A stretch of DNA of 64,000 bases from Sphingomonas sp. R647 (lineage in GTDB: Bacteria > Pseudomonadota > Alphaproteobacteria > Sphingomonadales > Sphingomonadaceae), in contig NZ_JAIQXT010000002.1 in assembly GCF_020177055.1 (NCBI RefSeq), forward strand, positions 310,001-374,000. Reading direction: 5' to 3'. The notes under the pieces were generated by a model. That model did not search any database, was not told where the DNA came from, and worked only from the letters and a program-made list of their open reading frames with translations. The position numbers and the translations under genes were made by a program. Each line of letters opens with the position of its first letter. Within the stretch, counting starts at the first letter, position 1. This document shows, piece by piece, positions 38,471 to 48,769 of this stretch.

Positions 38471-38511
38471 TTAACCATAAGATGGCCAAGCAATGCTTGC
38501 GCTTTGGTTAA
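38471..38511. promoter_or_regulatory. Nested palindromes upstream of the ParA-like gene
   Basis: Within the 186-base divergent spacer, CAAGCA and its complement TGCTTG form a 13-base dyad centred on 38493, flanked by TTAACCA (38471-38477) and its inverted copy TGGTTAA (38505-38511). The outer arms are not quite symmetrical about the centre. It could be an operator, or a centromere-like site for the adjacent ribbon-helix-helix-like protein; this is inference from position. Confidence 0.4.
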
Positions 38512-38615
38512 GCCCGGCATGGGACAAATCCCGGGGGCCACTACCGTATTAACACCTTCTTAGCTTCCCGATGGCATCCCCAATGCTGGGTAACCGGGTT
38601 ATTTTCGAGGGGCAG

Positions 38616-39338
38616 ATGCGCGTACTTGCGATGGCATCACAAAAGGGTGGATCGGGAAAGACCACGCTGAGCGGGCACCTGGCGGTGCAGGCGCAGCGGG
38701 CCGGTCATGGCCCCGTCGTCCTGATCGACATTGATCCGCAAGGGTCGCTGTCCGATTGGTGGAATGAGCGCGAGACGGATTTTCCCGCCTTCGCGCAGAC
38801 CACCGTCGCCCGGCTCGCCGCCGACCTTGAGGTATTGCGCCAGCAGGGCTTTCGCCTTGCGGTGATCGACACCCCGCCCGCGATCACCATGGCGATCCAG
38901 AGCGTGATTCAGGTCGCCGAACTGATCGTCATTCCGACCCGTCCGTCGCCGCACGATCTGCGTGCCGTCGGTGCTACGGTCGACCTGTGCGACCGCGCGG
39001 GCAAGCCGCTAATATTTGTGGTCAACGCGGCGACGCCCAAGGCCAAGATTACCAGTGAAGCCGCCGTCGCGCTGTCGCAGCATGGCACGGTCGCTCCAGT
39101 GACGCTGCACCACCGCACCGATTTCGCCGCATCGATGATCGACGGGCGCACCGTGATGGAGGTGGACCCCAAGGGCAAATCCGCTGCCGAGGTGACGGCT
39201 TTGTGGGCCTATATCAACGATCGGCTGGAGAAGAACTTCCGCCGCACCGTATTCAGCGCGCCCGCCGTTGCGGCGGCGCCGCATGCCGCCTTTGCCGGGC
39301 GCCCTCAGGGTGGCTTTGGCCGCCGGGTGGTGAGCTGA
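38616..39338 (+). CDS. ParA family ATPase
   Basis: A 240-residue Walker-type ATPase with the deviant P-loop QKGGSGKTT, DIDPQGSLSDWW and IDTPPAI, i.e. a ParA/MipZ/Soj-clade protein without an N-terminal DNA-binding domain. A Gly/Ala/Arg-rich tail follows from about 205. ATG 38616 begins directly before the first strand. It is not in the usual parAB-oriC setting; the next gene overlaps it by one base and encodes a possible ribbon-helix-helix partner, so the pair may place or segregate some cargo. Confidence 0.9.
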   Translation: MRVLAMASQKGGSGKTTLSGHLAVQAQRAGHGPVVLIDIDPQGSLSDWWNERETDFPAFAQTTVARLAADLEVLRQQGFRLAVIDTPPAITMAIQSVIQVAELIVIPTRPSPHDLRAVGATVDLCDRAGKPLIFVVNAATPKAKITSEAAVALSQHGTVAPVTLHHRTDFAASMIDGRTVMEVDPKGKSAAEVTALWAYINDRLEKNFRRTVFSAPAVAAAPHAAFAGRPQGGFGRRVVS

Positions 39339-39877
39339 TGTTCGGTTCCGCCAAGCCCGCTGCGTCGCTGTCCTCGGGCCTGCTCGCCCGCAAGGGACAG
39401 GCACGCCCCGCGATGCGCCCGCAAGGGTTTATCGGCCTCGATCCGGGCACGTCGCTCGACGATCTCGGCTGGAACGACATGGGGAGCGAGATGCCTGCGC
39501 CCGCGCCGGTGTTCGAGCCGGTGCCGCCGGTGCTCGCGCAGCGCCAGACACTGGTCGAAGAATTCGCGCCTGAGCCGCAGCCCGCTCCAGCGCCGGTCGC
39601 CGCACCCGTTGCGCACGAGCCCGAGGCAGAAGCGCCGGTACGCCCGGTGTCGACCGCTACCGCTGCCCGGATCGGGCGCGAGGTCGCGTCGCGCAAGGGC
39701 AAGGCCGCCTTCACGCTGCGGCTCGACCATGAACGCCATTTGAAGTTGCGCCTTGCCTCGGCAGTCACGGGCCGTTCGGCCCAGCTGCTCGTGACCGAGG
39801 CGCTGGACGTTTTTCTTGAAACGCTGCCCGAATTGGGGGCGCTGGTTGACCGGCTCCCCGCGGGCAAGGCTCGCTGA
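39338..39877 (+). CDS. Unknown protein with ribbon-helix-helix-like C-terminus, ParA partner candidate
   Basis: A 179-residue protein whose ATG overlaps the parA-like stop (TGATG). The first 115 residues are low-complexity, Pro/Ala-rich and likely disordered. The last 60 (KAAFTLRLDHERHLKLRL, then SAVTGRSAQLLVTEALDVFL) have the strand-helix-helix pattern of CopG/ParG-type DNA-binding proteins. By analogy with plasmid ParF/ParG pairs, the disordered arm could stimulate the ATPase. Not a recognised named family; the analogy is inference. Confidence 0.75.
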   Translation: MFGSAKPAASLSSGLLARKGQARPAMRPQGFIGLDPGTSLDDLGWNDMGSEMPAPAPVFEPVPPVLAQRQTLVEEFAPEPQPAPAPVAAPVAHEPEAEAPVRPVSTATAARIGREVASRKGKAAFTLRLDHERHLKLRLASAVTGRSAQLLVTEALDVFLETLPELGALVDRLPAGKAR

Positions 39878-39896
39878 TCTAGGGGGAAATGCAGCC

Positions 39897-41219
39897 ATGA
39901 ACCTTCGCCGTATCCTGACCGTATCGGTCTCTGCACTGGTGCTGGGCGCACCGATCGTCGGTGGCCCGACGCTGATCGGCGGCCTTGCCGTAGCCAGCGG
40001 CGGTGTCGAAACCGCCGATCTCCGCCGCGCAGCCAAGGAAGCTGCCGCCGCCACCAAGGCCCTGAAAAAGGGTGAGGGGCAGAAGGCGGTGACGCATGCA
40101 GAGGCGGCGGTGACGCTCGACCCGCGCAATGGCGAGTATCGCAAGCTGCTGGGTGAAACCTATCTGTTCGCGGGCCGCTTCGTGTCGGCGGCGCAGGCTC
40201 TGAACGAGGCGTTGTCGCTGGATCCGGCCAATGGCCGCACCGCGCTGAACCTCGCGCTGGCGCAGATCGCGACCGGCGAGTGGGATGTCGCGCGCCAGAC
40301 GCTGGCGACGCATAGCGCGACGATCCCGGCGAGCGATCGTGGCCTGGCGATGGCGCTGGCGGGTGATCCTGCCGGCGCGGTCGGGCTGCTGATGGAAATT
40401 GCGCGCCAGCCGGGTGCCGATGCCAAGACGCGCCAGAACCTCGCGCTCAGCCTTGCGCTGGCGGGGCAGTGGCAGCAGGCGCGGGCGATTGCCGCGCTCG
40501 ACCTGTCGCCCGATCAGGTCGATGGCCGCATCATGCAGTGGGCGAGCTTTGCGCGTCCGCAGAATGCTTATGATCAGGTTGCGTCGCTGCTCGGCGTCAC
40601 GCCGATCGCCGATAATGGCCAGCCCGAGCGGCTGGCGCTTGCCCATTCGATGACGAGTGCGGTTGCGGCGACGCGGGTCGCCGATCCGGTCGAGACCTAT
40701 ATGCCCGGCCCCGCGCCGGTCGAGGCGGTGGCTGCGGTCGCCGCGACGGCGGTGGACGTGGCTGCGACCGATGTCGCGCAGGGCCCGTCGATCACTGCGC
40801 CCAGCGGACAGCAGATCGTCTTTGGCCCGCGACAGGAGATCGTTCAGGCGATCCCCGCGCGTGCCGTTCGGACCGAAGCGGCGGTAATGCGCGCTGGTGC
40901 GATCAAGCCGGTTCGCGTCGATGTGCCCTCGACTCAGCGTTTCGCCAAGGGCAGCTGGTATGTCCAGCTCGGCGCCTTTGACAGCGTCGGCGTCGCGCGC
41001 GACGCATGGGGCCGCCTGGTCCGCCGCACGCCGCAGCTCAAGAGCCTGACCCCGGCAAGCGCCAGCGTGTCGACCAAGGCGGGCGCGTTCCAGCGGCTGT
41101 CGGTCGGCGGGCTCGCGCGTGCCGATGCCGATGCGCTGTGCCGCGAAGTGCGTGGCGATGGCGGCACGTGCTTCGTGCGCACCGCTGCGGGTGACAGGAA
41201 GGCCAGCTGGCTGCGCTGA
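39897..41219 (+). CDS. TPR and SPOR-domain exported protein
   Basis: A 440-residue protein with a signal peptide, TPR-like repeats (KAVTHAEAAVTLDPRNGEYR, AAQALNEALSLDPANGRTAL; residues about 55-130), a long Ala/Val-rich linker and a C-terminal SPOR domain (GSWYVQLGAFDSVGVARDAW to the end). The TPR part would bind partners and the SPOR part peptidoglycan. It begins 19 bases after the RHH-like gene, so the three genes form an operon; a similar TPR/SPOR gene lies divergently on the other side. Confidence 0.86.
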   Translation: MNLRRILTVSVSALVLGAPIVGGPTLIGGLAVASGGVETADLRRAAKEAAAATKALKKGEGQKAVTHAEAAVTLDPRNGEYRKLLGETYLFAGRFVSAAQALNEALSLDPANGRTALNLALAQIATGEWDVARQTLATHSATIPASDRGLAMALAGDPAGAVGLLMEIARQPGADAKTRQNLALSLALAGQWQQARAIAALDLSPDQVDGRIMQWASFARPQNAYDQVASLLGVTPIADNGQPERLALAHSMTSAVAATRVADPVETYMPGPAPVEAVAAVAATAVDVAATDVAQGPSITAPSGQQIVFGPRQEIVQAIPARAVRTEAAVMRAGAIKPVRVDVPSTQRFAKGSWYVQLGAFDSVGVARDAWGRLVRRTPQLKSLTPASASVSTKAGAFQRLSVGGLARADADALCREVRGDGGTCFVRTAAGDRKASWLR

Positions 41220-41239
41220 CGCCGCCAATCAGGAATAGC

Positions 41240-41267
41240 AAAGGGCCGGGGTCACTCCTGGCCCTTT
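41240..41267. terminator. Bidirectional terminator, TPR/SPOR gene and pyrC'
   Basis: AAAGGGCC (41240-41247) and GGCCCTTT (41260-41267) form the stem with a run of T on the plus strand and of A on the other, so it can serve both convergent genes. Confidence 0.7.
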
Positions 41268-41272
41268 TCGTT

Positions 41273-42481
41273 TCAGCGGACTTCGCTGCCGCCCTTAAAC
41301 AGCTGTAGCACCTTGCCCTGAACCGGGAGACCGTCGAACGGGGTGTTGCCGGCCTTGCCGGGCATGCGGTCGGCGACGATCTGCCAGGGTGCGTCGGGAT
41401 CGACCAGCACCAGGTCGGCGGGCATCCCGGGCGCGAGCGTGCCGGTGTCGATGCCGAGGATCCGCGCCGGGTTGTGCGCAACCAGCGCGAACAGGCGGTC
41501 GAGCGTCACATGCCCTTCGCGCACCAGTCCGAGTCCGAGCGTCAGCAGCGTCGCCGCGCCCGCCATGCCCGGCGTCGCATCGGCGAAGGGCAGGCGCTTT
41601 TCCTCCGGCCCGCGCGGGTCGTGGCCCGAGCACAGCACATCGATCGTCCCGTCAGCGAGCGCGGCGAGTGCGGCCAAGCGGTCGCTATCGTCGCGCAGCG
41701 GCGGGGAGAGGCGCGCGAAGGTGCGAAAGTCGGACAGGTTGATGTCCGAGAGCAGCAGATGCGCCGGAGTGACGCCGCAGGTGACGCGCACGCCGCGCGC
41801 CTTGGCCGCGCGGACAAGCGCGAACGCGGCGGCGGTGGTCAGCTGGCGGAAGTGGATTGCCGCGCCGGTCTGTTCGGCGAGCATCAGGTCGCGTGCGACT
41901 GCCAGCGCCTCGGCCATGGCGGGGGCGGCGGGTAGGCCGAGACGGGTCGCGGTCTCCCCTTCGGTTGCGACCGCGTTGCGCGTCAGGCCGCTGTCTTCCG
42001 CGTGTGCGATGACGACCAGTCCACAATCGCGCGCATAGGCGAGGACGCGGCGCATCACGCCACTATCGGCGATCCAGCCGCGTCCGGTGCCGACCGCGCG
42101 CGCACCGGCATCGGCGTTGGTCGCATATTCGGCGAGGTCCACACCCTCCAGCCCGCGCGTGGCGGCGGCGATCGGGTGGACCCAGAGTTCGGGCTTGCCC
42201 ATGTCGGCAGCACGCTGGACGAGGCCCGGGCCGTCGAGCACGGGCGACTGGTCGGGCATCAGGCCGACGCGCGCGATCCCGCCCGCGCGGCACGCCGCCT
42301 TGTCCATCGCGAACACGCCGAGGTCGGTGAGGGCAGGGGCGAGCAGCTTGCCGCCGCAGTCGATCACCTCGGCCCCCTCGGGCGCCGTGTCGACAATCCG
42401 CTCGTCGGCGACGAACAGGTCGCCCGTGCGCTCACCCCCTTCGGGGCAGACCAGCCGGGCGTTGCGGAAGATGCGGTTCAT
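41273..42481 (-). CDS. pyrC': Dihydroorotase-like protein PyrC', predicted inactive
   Basis: A 402-residue amidohydrolase-fold homologue of dihydroorotase. The N-terminal metal motif expected as DxHVH is LTDLGVF here (Gly55 and Phe57 replace both His), and the catalytic Asp motif TDHAPH is [11 protein letters not shown]. The active site is therefore missing, as in the PyrC' of pseudomonads, which is needed only to assemble the PyrB-PyrC' aspartate carbamoyltransferase. ATG 42481 overlaps the pyrB stop by 4 bases, matching that role. An active PyrC must be elsewhere. Confidence 0.86.
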   Translation of the reverse strand: MNRIFRNARLVCPEGGERTGDLFVADERIVDTAPEGAEVIDCGGKLLAPALTDLGVFAMDKAACRAGGIARVGLMPDQSPVLDGPGLVQRAADMGKPELWVHPIAAATRGLEGVDLAEYATNADAGARAVGTGRGWIADSGVMRRVLAYARDCGLVVIAHAEDSGLTRNAVATEGETATRLGLPAAPAMAEALAVARDLMLAEQTGAAIHFRQLTTAAAFALVRAAKARGVRVTCGVTPAHLLLSDINLSDFRTFARLSPPLRDDSDRLAALAALADGTIDVLCSGHDPRGPEEKRLPFADATPGMAGAATLLTLGLGLVREGHVTLDRLFALVAHNPARILGIDTGTLAPGMPADLVLVDPDAPWQIVADRMPGKAGNTPFDGLPVQGKVLQLFKGGSEVR

Positions 42482-43470
42482 GCCCAACCCTCCACGCCGC
42501 GCGCGCGACGCGTCAGCACGTCGAGGCACGCCATGCGCACCGCGACTCCCATCTCGACCTGCTCGGTGATCGCCGAGCGACCGGGCAGGTCGGCGACGAC
42601 CGAGTCGATCTCGACCCCGCGATTCATCGGGCCGGGGTGCATGATCAAAGCATCGGGCTTGGCGCGCTTCAGCCGCTCCAGCGTCAGGCCGTAATTGAGG
42701 TGATATTCGCGGGTCGAGGGGATGTAGGCCCCCGACATGCGTTCGTTCTGAAGCCGCAACATCATCACCACGTCCGCCCCCTCCAGCGCCGCATCGAAAT
42801 CGGTGAAGGGGGTGACATGCATCTTCTCGATCGCGGCGGGCATCAGCGTCGAGGGGGCGACGACGCGCACCTCGGCCGCCAGCGCGGTGAGGGCGAGGAT
42901 GTTCGAGCGCGCGACACGGCTGTGGAGGATGTCGCCACAGATCACCACGCGCTGATGCGCGATGCTGCCCCGGCGGCGGCGGATGGTGAGGGCGTCGAGC
43001 AGCGCCTGCGTGGGGTGCTCATGGCTGCCGTCGCCGGCGTTGAGCACGGGGCAATCGACCTTGTCGGCGATCAGCTGCACCGCGCCCGAGCTCATGTGGC
43101 GGATCACGATCACGTCCGCGCGCATCGCGTTGAGCGTCATCGCCGTGTCGATCAGCGTCTCGCCCTTCTTCACGCTCGACTGCGCGGCGTGCATGTTGAC
43201 GACATCGGCGCCGAGCCGCTTGCCCGCGATTTCGAAGCTCAGCAGCGTGCGGGTCGAGTTTTCGAAGAACGCGTTGATCTGGGTCAGCCCGTCGAGGCGA
43301 TGGTCGCTGGGCGCGCGGTTGCGGTTCGCCTCGATCCATTGTTCTGCCTCGTCGAGCAGGAACAGGATTTCGTGCGGCTGAAGCCCGGAAATGCCCGTCA
43401 GGTGCGCGTGCGGAAACACGGCGCGCCCCTGAATCTGGGCGCCGGGGCGATGATCGATTGGCGGTTGCAT
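42478..43470 (-). CDS. pyrB: Aspartate carbamoyltransferase catalytic subunit
   Basis: A 330-residue transcarbamylase, which commits carbamoyl phosphate and aspartate to pyrimidine synthesis. Motifs: [13 protein letters not shown] (carbamoyl-phosphate site), [33 protein letters not shown] and, late, [12 protein letters not shown]. The N-terminus is longer than in E. coli, as in enzymes that associate with PyrC'. It heads the pyrB-pyrC' pair and lies 36 bases after ruvX. Confidence 0.96.
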   Translation of the reverse strand: MQPPIDHRPGAQIQGRAVFPHAHLTGISGLQPHEILFLLDEAEQWIEANRNRAPSDHRLDGLTQINAFFENSTRTLLSFEIAGKRLGADVVNMHAAQSSVKKGETLIDTAMTLNAMRADVIVIRHMSSGAVQLIADKVDCPVLNAGDGSHEHPTQALLDALTIRRRRGSIAHQRVVICGDILHSRVARSNILALTALAAEVRVVAPSTLMPAAIEKMHVTPFTDFDAALEGADVVMMLRLQNERMSGAYIPSTREYHLNYGLTLERLKRAKPDALIMHPGPMNRGVEIDSVVADLPGRSAITEQVEMGVAVRMACLDVLTRRARGVEGWA

Positions 43471-43505
43471 TAAAGCTGCCGGTTAGCGAGGCGGGGAGGG
43501 CAAGT

Positions 43506-43967
43506 CTAGCCCGCGGCGAGCGCGTCGATCGCACCTTGCAGGATGTAGCTTGCCGCGAGCTTGTCGACCCGCTCGGCGCGTTTGGCGCGCGAGAGGTCTT
43601 CGGCGATCATCTGGCGTTCGACTGCGGCGGTGGACCAGCGTTCGTCCCACAGGAAGATGGGCAGGCCGAGATCGGCCATGTTGCGGGCGAAGGCGCGGGT
43701 GGACTGGGTGCGCGGGCTGTCGCTGCCGTCGAGGTTGAGGGGCAGGCCGATGACCAGTCCCTTGACCTGTTGCTGGCCGATCAGCGTCACCAGATCGGCC
43801 TTGTCGGCGGTGAACTTGGTGCGTTTGATCAGATGCGCGGGGCTGGCGAAGGACCAGCCGGCGTCGCACAGGGCGGTGCCGATCGTCTTGGTCCCGACAT
43901 CGAGGCCGAGCAGGCGCCCGCCTTCGGGCAGAGCCGCGCGATAGGCAGCGGCGTCGGTGGTGATCAT
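43506..43967 (-). CDS. ruvX: RuvX/YqgF Holliday junction resolvase-like nuclease
   Basis: A 153-residue RNase H-fold protein: [15 protein letters not shown] (first catalytic Asp), [33 protein letters not shown] (Glu) and [16 protein letters not shown] (last Asp). Family members act in processing of 16S rRNA 5' ends and resemble junction resolvases. The ATG at 43967 overlaps the stop of the upstream DUF3089 gene by 4 bases; longer in-frame extensions upstream are not protein-like. Confidence 0.93.
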   Translation of the reverse strand: MITTDAAAYRAALPEGGRLLGLDVGTKTIGTALCDAGWSFASPAHLIKRTKFTADKADLVTLIGQQQVKGLVIGLPLNLDGSDSPRTQSTRAFARNMADLGLPIFLWDERWSTAAVERQMIAEDLSRAKRAERVDKLAASYILQGAIDALAAG

Positions 43968-45109
43968 CCGCGCGTGCCGGCCTTCTGATGCGCGGTCAGC
44001 CGCCGCTCGGCATCGGCGCGGACATTCGCCCAGAACAGCGAATAGTCGAAGACGTGGTAGTTGTTGCCCGGCAGGACATATTGCCCGCCGACGCCCTGGG
44101 GCATCGTGCCGAGCATCAGGAAGCCACGCCCGTCGCAGCGCAGCGTCGTGGCGCTTTTCGCCAGCGTCGCGCTCGAGAAGTCGGAGGCGGGGACGAGGTT
44201 TCCGATCTCCGTCGCTGTCGCAGCGTCGGGTGCCGGGGTTCCGGTTACCGGGTTGGTGCAGATCATCGCGGTGCCCTTGCGCGGGGCGCCGGTGAAGCCG
44301 GTCGACGCATCGAAGGTGTCGAGGATCAGCGACGGATCGGCGGGCTCGGCAAAGCTCTGCCACGACAGGATGCAGCCGCTCTGGTCGGCGGCGGTGCATT
44401 CGGGGAGGCCGAGCGCGGGCAGGTCGGCGGTCTTCGACACCGGCCAGCCGACTACGTATGCCGCGACGATCCGCTGCGCGAGCGGCTTGCCCGCCACGCG
44501 GTCGCGCACCAGGCGGGTGAGGTGCAGGGCGCCCTGGCTGTGCCCGGCAAGGATGATCGGGCGGTCGCCCGCTTCCTTGAGGAACTGGTCGAAGGCGCCG
44601 GTGATGTCGCGATAGGCGAGGTCTAGTGCCTGTTGCGCATCCGCCTGGGTCGTCAGGAACGCGCCGAACGTCGCCTGACGATAGCGCGGTGCCCAGATCG
44701 CACCCGCGCCGTTGAACGCGCTCGCCTGGCCACGCAGGAACAGATTGGCGCGATCATTCGCCTCCTTGTCATCCAGCGGCGCGTTCCATTTCGCGCGGTT
44801 GAGGTAGGAGGTGGGGTGGATGAAAAACACTGCCGCCTCGGGCTTGTCCGCCGGCTTGATCCCCGCGGGCGTCCACAGCGCCGGATTGCCCGGCCGGTCG
44901 GGCCGCGCGAGCCACATATCGGGGCGGGCATAGCTGTCGGCCGGGAGCGCCGCCTGCGATTCGAAGCGCGCGCCGGGGACCATGGCCTGCCGCAGCAGCT
45001 CCACCCCCCAGATCCGGTACGCAAAGGTCGCTGCAAGCGCGAGCACGATCAACACCGCCACCAGATAGAGAAATCGACGCTTCAGACGATCAAGGGACTC
45101 ACGCGTCAC
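43964..45109 (-). CDS. DUF3089 alpha/beta-hydrolase fold protein
   Basis: A 381-residue protein with an N-terminal membrane helix (about 12-30, [20 protein letters not shown]) and a hydrolase domain of the DUF3089 family: [30 protein letters not shown] and the nucleophile elbow [10 protein letters not shown]. The substrate is unknown. It likely faces the periplasm. It starts the leftward DUF3089-ruvX unit, pyrB following closely. Confidence 0.86.
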   Translation of the reverse strand: MTRESLDRLKRRFLYLVAVLIVLALAATFAYRIWGVELLRQAMVPGARFESQAALPADSYARPDMWLARPDRPGNPALWTPAGIKPADKPEAAVFFIHPTSYLNRAKWNAPLDDKEANDRANLFLRGQASAFNGAGAIWAPRYRQATFGAFLTTQADAQQALDLAYRDITGAFDQFLKEAGDRPIILAGHSQGALHLTRLVRDRVAGKPLAQRIVAAYVVGWPVSKTADLPALGLPECTAADQSGCILSWQSFAEPADPSLILDTFDASTGFTGAPRKGTAMICTNPVTGTPAPDAATATEIGNLVPASDFSSATLAKSATTLRCDGRGFLMLGTMPQGVGGQYVLPGNNYHVFDYSLFWANVRADAERRLTAHQKAGTRG

Positions 45110-45221
45110 TCAGCGTTCTCCATTGTGCAATGCAGCATGAAGAGCTGCCGGGCAATCGCTTTCCGTTGCGCGATGGTTGCGAAGGATGCAAGCTCGACAA
45201 GCGATAGCAGGGGGCAGGGGG

Positions 45222-46955
45222 ATGAGCGACGCGGTCGAACAACGGGACGAACGCTGGCCGCTGCTACCGCCGATCCTCGCCGCGCTGGGGCTGGCGGCGG
45301 GGCTGATCGCGCATTGGATCATCGGCACGGGGTATCAGGCAGAGGTGAGCGCGCTGCGACTCGCGCTGCTGAGCTTTGTCAGTGTGTCGGCGATCCTGTT
45401 CGGTTTTGTGGTGATCCGTACCGATCTGATCCGCTCGGCGGTGTTCGCGCTCGGGTGCGGCGCAGTGGCGGCGCTGATTCTCTATTTCAACGGTGCGACA
45501 TCGGGGTGGAGCGCGACCGAGGGGTGGCGGCTGGTGTGCCTCGCGCTCGCCATCGGGATTGCCGCGCCGCTGTTTCAAGCGGGACGCGAGGGCGGGTTTC
45601 GTCCGCTGTCCTATCCTCTGGCGCACGATCACGCCTGGACCAATGCGGTGCTGTGGTGCCTTGCTTGGGCGTTTGTCGGTGTTGTCATTCTGCTGTCTTT
45701 CCTGCTCGCCGCGTTGTTCGACCTGATCGGGATCGAGCTGCTGAAGGATCTGCTTCAAAAGGAATGGTTCTGGCGCCCGCTGGTCGGGCTGGCGTTCGGG
45801 CTTGGTCTCGCACTGCTGCGTGAACAGCGGCGGATCGTCGGGTTGCTGCAGAATGTTGCGATGCTGGTGCTGGGGGTGCTCGCGCCGGTGCTGGCGGTGG
45901 GGCTGGGGCTGTTCCTGCTGGCGTTGCCGTTCACCGGGTTGCAGCCCTTGTGGGAGGCGACGCGGGCGACCACGCCGATCCTGCTGGCGTGCTCGGTCGG
46001 GGCGTTGCTGCTGGTCAATGCGGTGATCGGGAATGGCGGGGATGATGCGCCACGTAACCGCGTGCTGCGCTGGGCGGCATTGGTGCTGGCGGTGGCGATC
46101 CTGCCGCTGGTGGTGATCGCCCAATTTTCGACCGCGCTGCGCATCGGGCAATATGGCTTCACGCCCGAGCGGTTGTGGGGCCTGACCTTCGTCATCATCG
46201 CGAGCGTCGTGGCGGTCGCCTATCTCGTCAGCGTGATCCGCGGGCGTCGGGCTTGGGCGCAGCGGGTGCGGGCGGCCAATCTCTATCTCGCGATGATCGT
46301 GTGCGGCGTCGCGCTGTTGCTGGCGACGCCGCTGGTGAGCTTCAACGCGATGTCGACCCGCGATCAGGTTGCGCGGCTGGAGTCGGGAGAGGTGTCACCG
46401 GACAAGTTCGACTGGCGCGCCTTGGCGTTTGACTTCGGTGAGCCGGGTCGAAAGGCATTGGAGCGCTTTAAGGCGTCGAAGAACGAGGCGATCCGCAAGG
46501 GGGCGACCGAAGCGGCAACCGCCAAATATCGCTGGGACGCGCCGGATGGAACAGAGGCGGTTCGGGAAGAGTCGCTCGACAAGACGCTTCGCATCCTGCC
46601 CGCGGGAACGCCGCTGCCGCCGGAGTTGCGCGACGCGATCGCTGAAAGCTGGGAGTGTGGCGAACAACGCTGCACACTTACATTTCTGCCGGGAGGCAAG
46701 GAGGCGGTGCTGCTCACCTATGCGCAGCTCAAGCGTCGCGATGGCACGATTGGGCTCTCCGCAGGCCGCGTTGAGCGCTACGCGCTGGTCAGAGGTAAAT
46801 GGGCCGATCCGGTTGAAACGGAAAATGCTTCGACTGATGCTGCGGTGAAAGCGCGCGTTACTGCCGGGCTGGACGCTGGCGAAATCGAAGTGCGCCCCGT
46901 CCAGCGCCGTCAGGTCTTTGTCGGCGGCGTACCCGTCGGCGATCCGTTCGAATAA
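45222..46955 (+). CDS. DUF4153 family membrane protein
   Basis: A 577-residue protein with 10-12 hydrophobic segments in its first 390 residues (from LPPILAALGLAAGLIAHWI onward) and a soluble, periplasmic or cytoplasmic C-terminal 180 residues (from about 400, TRDQVARLESGEVSPDKFDW). This is the DUF4153 layout; function is not established. A CAGGGGG site precedes ATG 45222. It is divergent from the DUF3089 gene with 112 bases between. Confidence 0.85.
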   Translation: MSDAVEQRDERWPLLPPILAALGLAAGLIAHWIIGTGYQAEVSALRLALLSFVSVSAILFGFVVIRTDLIRSAVFALGCGAVAALILYFNGATSGWSATEGWRLVCLALAIGIAAPLFQAGREGGFRPLSYPLAHDHAWTNAVLWCLAWAFVGVVILLSFLLAALFDLIGIELLKDLLQKEWFWRPLVGLAFGLGLALLREQRRIVGLLQNVAMLVLGVLAPVLAVGLGLFLLALPFTGLQPLWEATRATTPILLACSVGALLLVNAVIGNGGDDAPRNRVLRWAALVLAVAILPLVVIAQFSTALRIGQYGFTPERLWGLTFVIIASVVAVAYLVSVIRGRRAWAQRVRAANLYLAMIVCGVALLLATPLVSFNAMSTRDQVARLESGEVSPDKFDWRALAFDFGEPGRKALERFKASKNEAIRKGATEAATAKYRWDAPDGTEAVREESLDKTLRILPAGTPLPPELRDAIAESWECGEQRCTLTFLPGGKEAVLLTYAQLKRRDGTIGLSAGRVERYALVRGKWADPVETENASTDAAVKARVTAGLDAGEIEVRPVQRRQVFVGGVPVGDPFE

Positions 46956-46997
46956 CCCCGCTTGCTGAAACGGGGGCGTCGCTGCTAGGCGCTCCCC

Positions 46998-47285
46998 ATG
47001 TCCGTAGAACCCGCCACCGTAAAGAAGGTCGCGAGCCTTGCGCGTATCGCGATCAGCGATGCCGACGCCGAGCGGCTCGCGCCTGAGCTCAACAACATCC
47101 TCGGCTGGATCGAGCAGCTGGGCGAAGTCGATACTTCGTCCGTCGAGCCAATGACCGCCGTGATCCCCAACACGCTGCGCCTGCGCGATGACGTCGTGAA
47201 CGACGGCGACATGCGCGACGCGGTGCTGGCCAATGCGCCGCTCGCCGAGCATGGCTTTTTCACCGTGCCCAAGGTGATCGAATAA
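46998..47285 (+). CDS. gatC: Asp-tRNA(Asn)/Glu-tRNA(Gln) amidotransferase subunit C
   Basis: A 95-residue subunit that wraps around GatA and GatB. It has the typical [20 protein letters not shown] start and the [20 protein letters not shown] segment. Its TAA overlaps the gatA start by one base. The complex amidates mischarged tRNAs, which implies lack of GlnRS and/or AsnRS for those tRNAs (family knowledge). Confidence 0.96.
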   Translation: MSVEPATVKKVASLARIAISDADAERLAPELNNILGWIEQLGEVDTSSVEPMTAVIPNTLRLRDDVVNDGDMRDAVLANAPLAEHGFFTVPKVIE

Positions 47286-48769
47286 TGACCGACGTCACCA
47301 ACCTCGGCGTCGCCGCGCTGCGCGACGGCATCCGCACCGGCGAATTTTCGGCGCGCGAAGTCGCCGACGCGTTCATCGTCAAGGTGAGCGCGGCAAAGCA
47401 GCTCAACGCCTTCATCGTCGAAACGCCCGACCATGCGCTCGCCGCCGCGCGTGAGGCCGACGCCGCGCGTGCCGCTGGCGAAACGCTGAAACCCCTGGCC
47501 GGCGTGCCGATCGGCATGAAGGACCTGTTCTGCACCAAGGGCGTGCAGACCACCGCCGCCAGCCATATGCTGGAGGGGTTCAAGCCGGTTTACGAGTCGA
47601 CCGTCTCCCAGAAATTGTGGGACGCGGGCGCGGGGATGCTGGGCAAGCTGAACCTCGACCAGTTCGCGATGGGGTCGTCGAACGAGACCAGCTATTTCGG
47701 CAATGTGATCAGCCCGTGGCGGCGCAAGGACGGCGGCAACGCCCCGCTCGCGCCCGGCGGTTCGTCGGGCGGCAGCTCGGCGGCGATCAGCGCGCGGCTC
47801 GTGCCCGCGGCGACGGGCACCGACACCGGCGGCTCGATCCGCCAGCCTGCGGCGTTCACCGGCATTTCGGGCATCAAGCCGACCTATGGCCGCTGCTCGC
47901 GCTGGGGGGTGGTGGCGTTCGCCTCCTCGCTCGATCAGGCCGGGCCGATGGCGCGCGACGTGCGCGACTGTGCGATCATGCTGGAGGCGATGGCGGGCTT
48001 TGACGCCAAGGACGCGACCTCGCTCAAGCTCGACGTGCCGAAGTGGGAGCAGGGGCTGAGCGCCGATCTGCGCGGCAAGAAGGTCGGTATCCCCAGGGAA
48101 TATCGCGTCGATGGCATGCCGTCCGAGATCGAGGCGCTGTGGCAGCAGGGCATCGACTGGCTGAAGGATGCGGGCGCGGAGATCGTCGAGGTCTCGCTGC
48201 CGCATACGAAGTACGCGCTGCCCGCCTATTACATCATCGCCCCGGCGGAGGCGTCGTCCAACCTCGCGCGCTATGACGGCGTGCGCTACGGCCTGCGCGA
48301 CCTGCCCGATGGGGCGGGGTTGCAGGATATGTACGCCGCGACCCGCGCCGCCGGCTTTGGCCCCGAAGTGCAGCGCCGCATCCTGATCGGCACCTATGTG
48401 CTCTCGGCGGGCTTCTACGACGCCTATTACACCCAGGCGCAGAAGGTCCGCACGCTGATCGCGCGCGATTTCGAACGGGCATGGACGCAGTGCGACCTGC
48501 TGCTGACCCCGACCGCGCCGAGCGCCGCATTTGCGCTGGGCGAGAAGTCGGCCGATCCGCTGGCGATGTATTTGAACGACGTGTTCACCGTGCCGTCCTC
48601 GCTGGCGGGCATCCCCGCGATGTCGGTGCCGGGCGGGCTGGACAAGGACGGGCTGCCGCTCGGCCTGCAGATCATCGGCAAGCCGTTGGACGAGCAGGGC
48701 GTGCTCAACGCGAGCCTCGCGATCGAGCAGCGGGCGGGGTTCACGGCGCGGCCGGAGCAGTGGTGGTGA
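47285..48769 (+). CDS. gatA: Asp-tRNA(Asn)/Glu-tRNA(Gln) amidotransferase subunit A
   Basis: A 494-residue amidase-signature glutaminase that supplies ammonia. The catalytic Ser-cisSer-Lys triad is visible as [14 protein letters not shown] (Lys), [16 protein letters not shown] (Gly/Ser loop) and [15 protein letters not shown] (nucleophile Ser region). Normal length. The next gene, which is not gatB, overlaps its stop by 4 bases (GTGA). Confidence 0.97.
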   Translation: MTDVTNLGVAALRDGIRTGEFSAREVADAFIVKVSAAKQLNAFIVETPDHALAAAREADAARAAGETLKPLAGVPIGMKDLFCTKGVQTTAASHMLEGFKPVYESTVSQKLWDAGAGMLGKLNLDQFAMGSSNETSYFGNVISPWRRKDGGNAPLAPGGSSGGSSAAISARLVPAATGTDTGGSIRQPAAFTGISGIKPTYGRCSRWGVVAFASSLDQAGPMARDVRDCAIMLEAMAGFDAKDATSLKLDVPKWEQGLSADLRGKKVGIPREYRVDGMPSEIEALWQQGIDWLKDAGAEIVEVSLPHTKYALPAYYIIAPAEASSNLARYDGVRYGLRDLPDGAGLQDMYAATRAAGFGPEVQRRILIGTYVLSAGFYDAYYTQAQKVRTLIARDFERAWTQCDLLLTPTAPSAAFALGEKSADPLAMYLNDVFTVPSSLAGIPAMSVPGGLDKDGLPLGLQIIGKPLDEQGVLNASLAIEQRAGFTARPEQWW

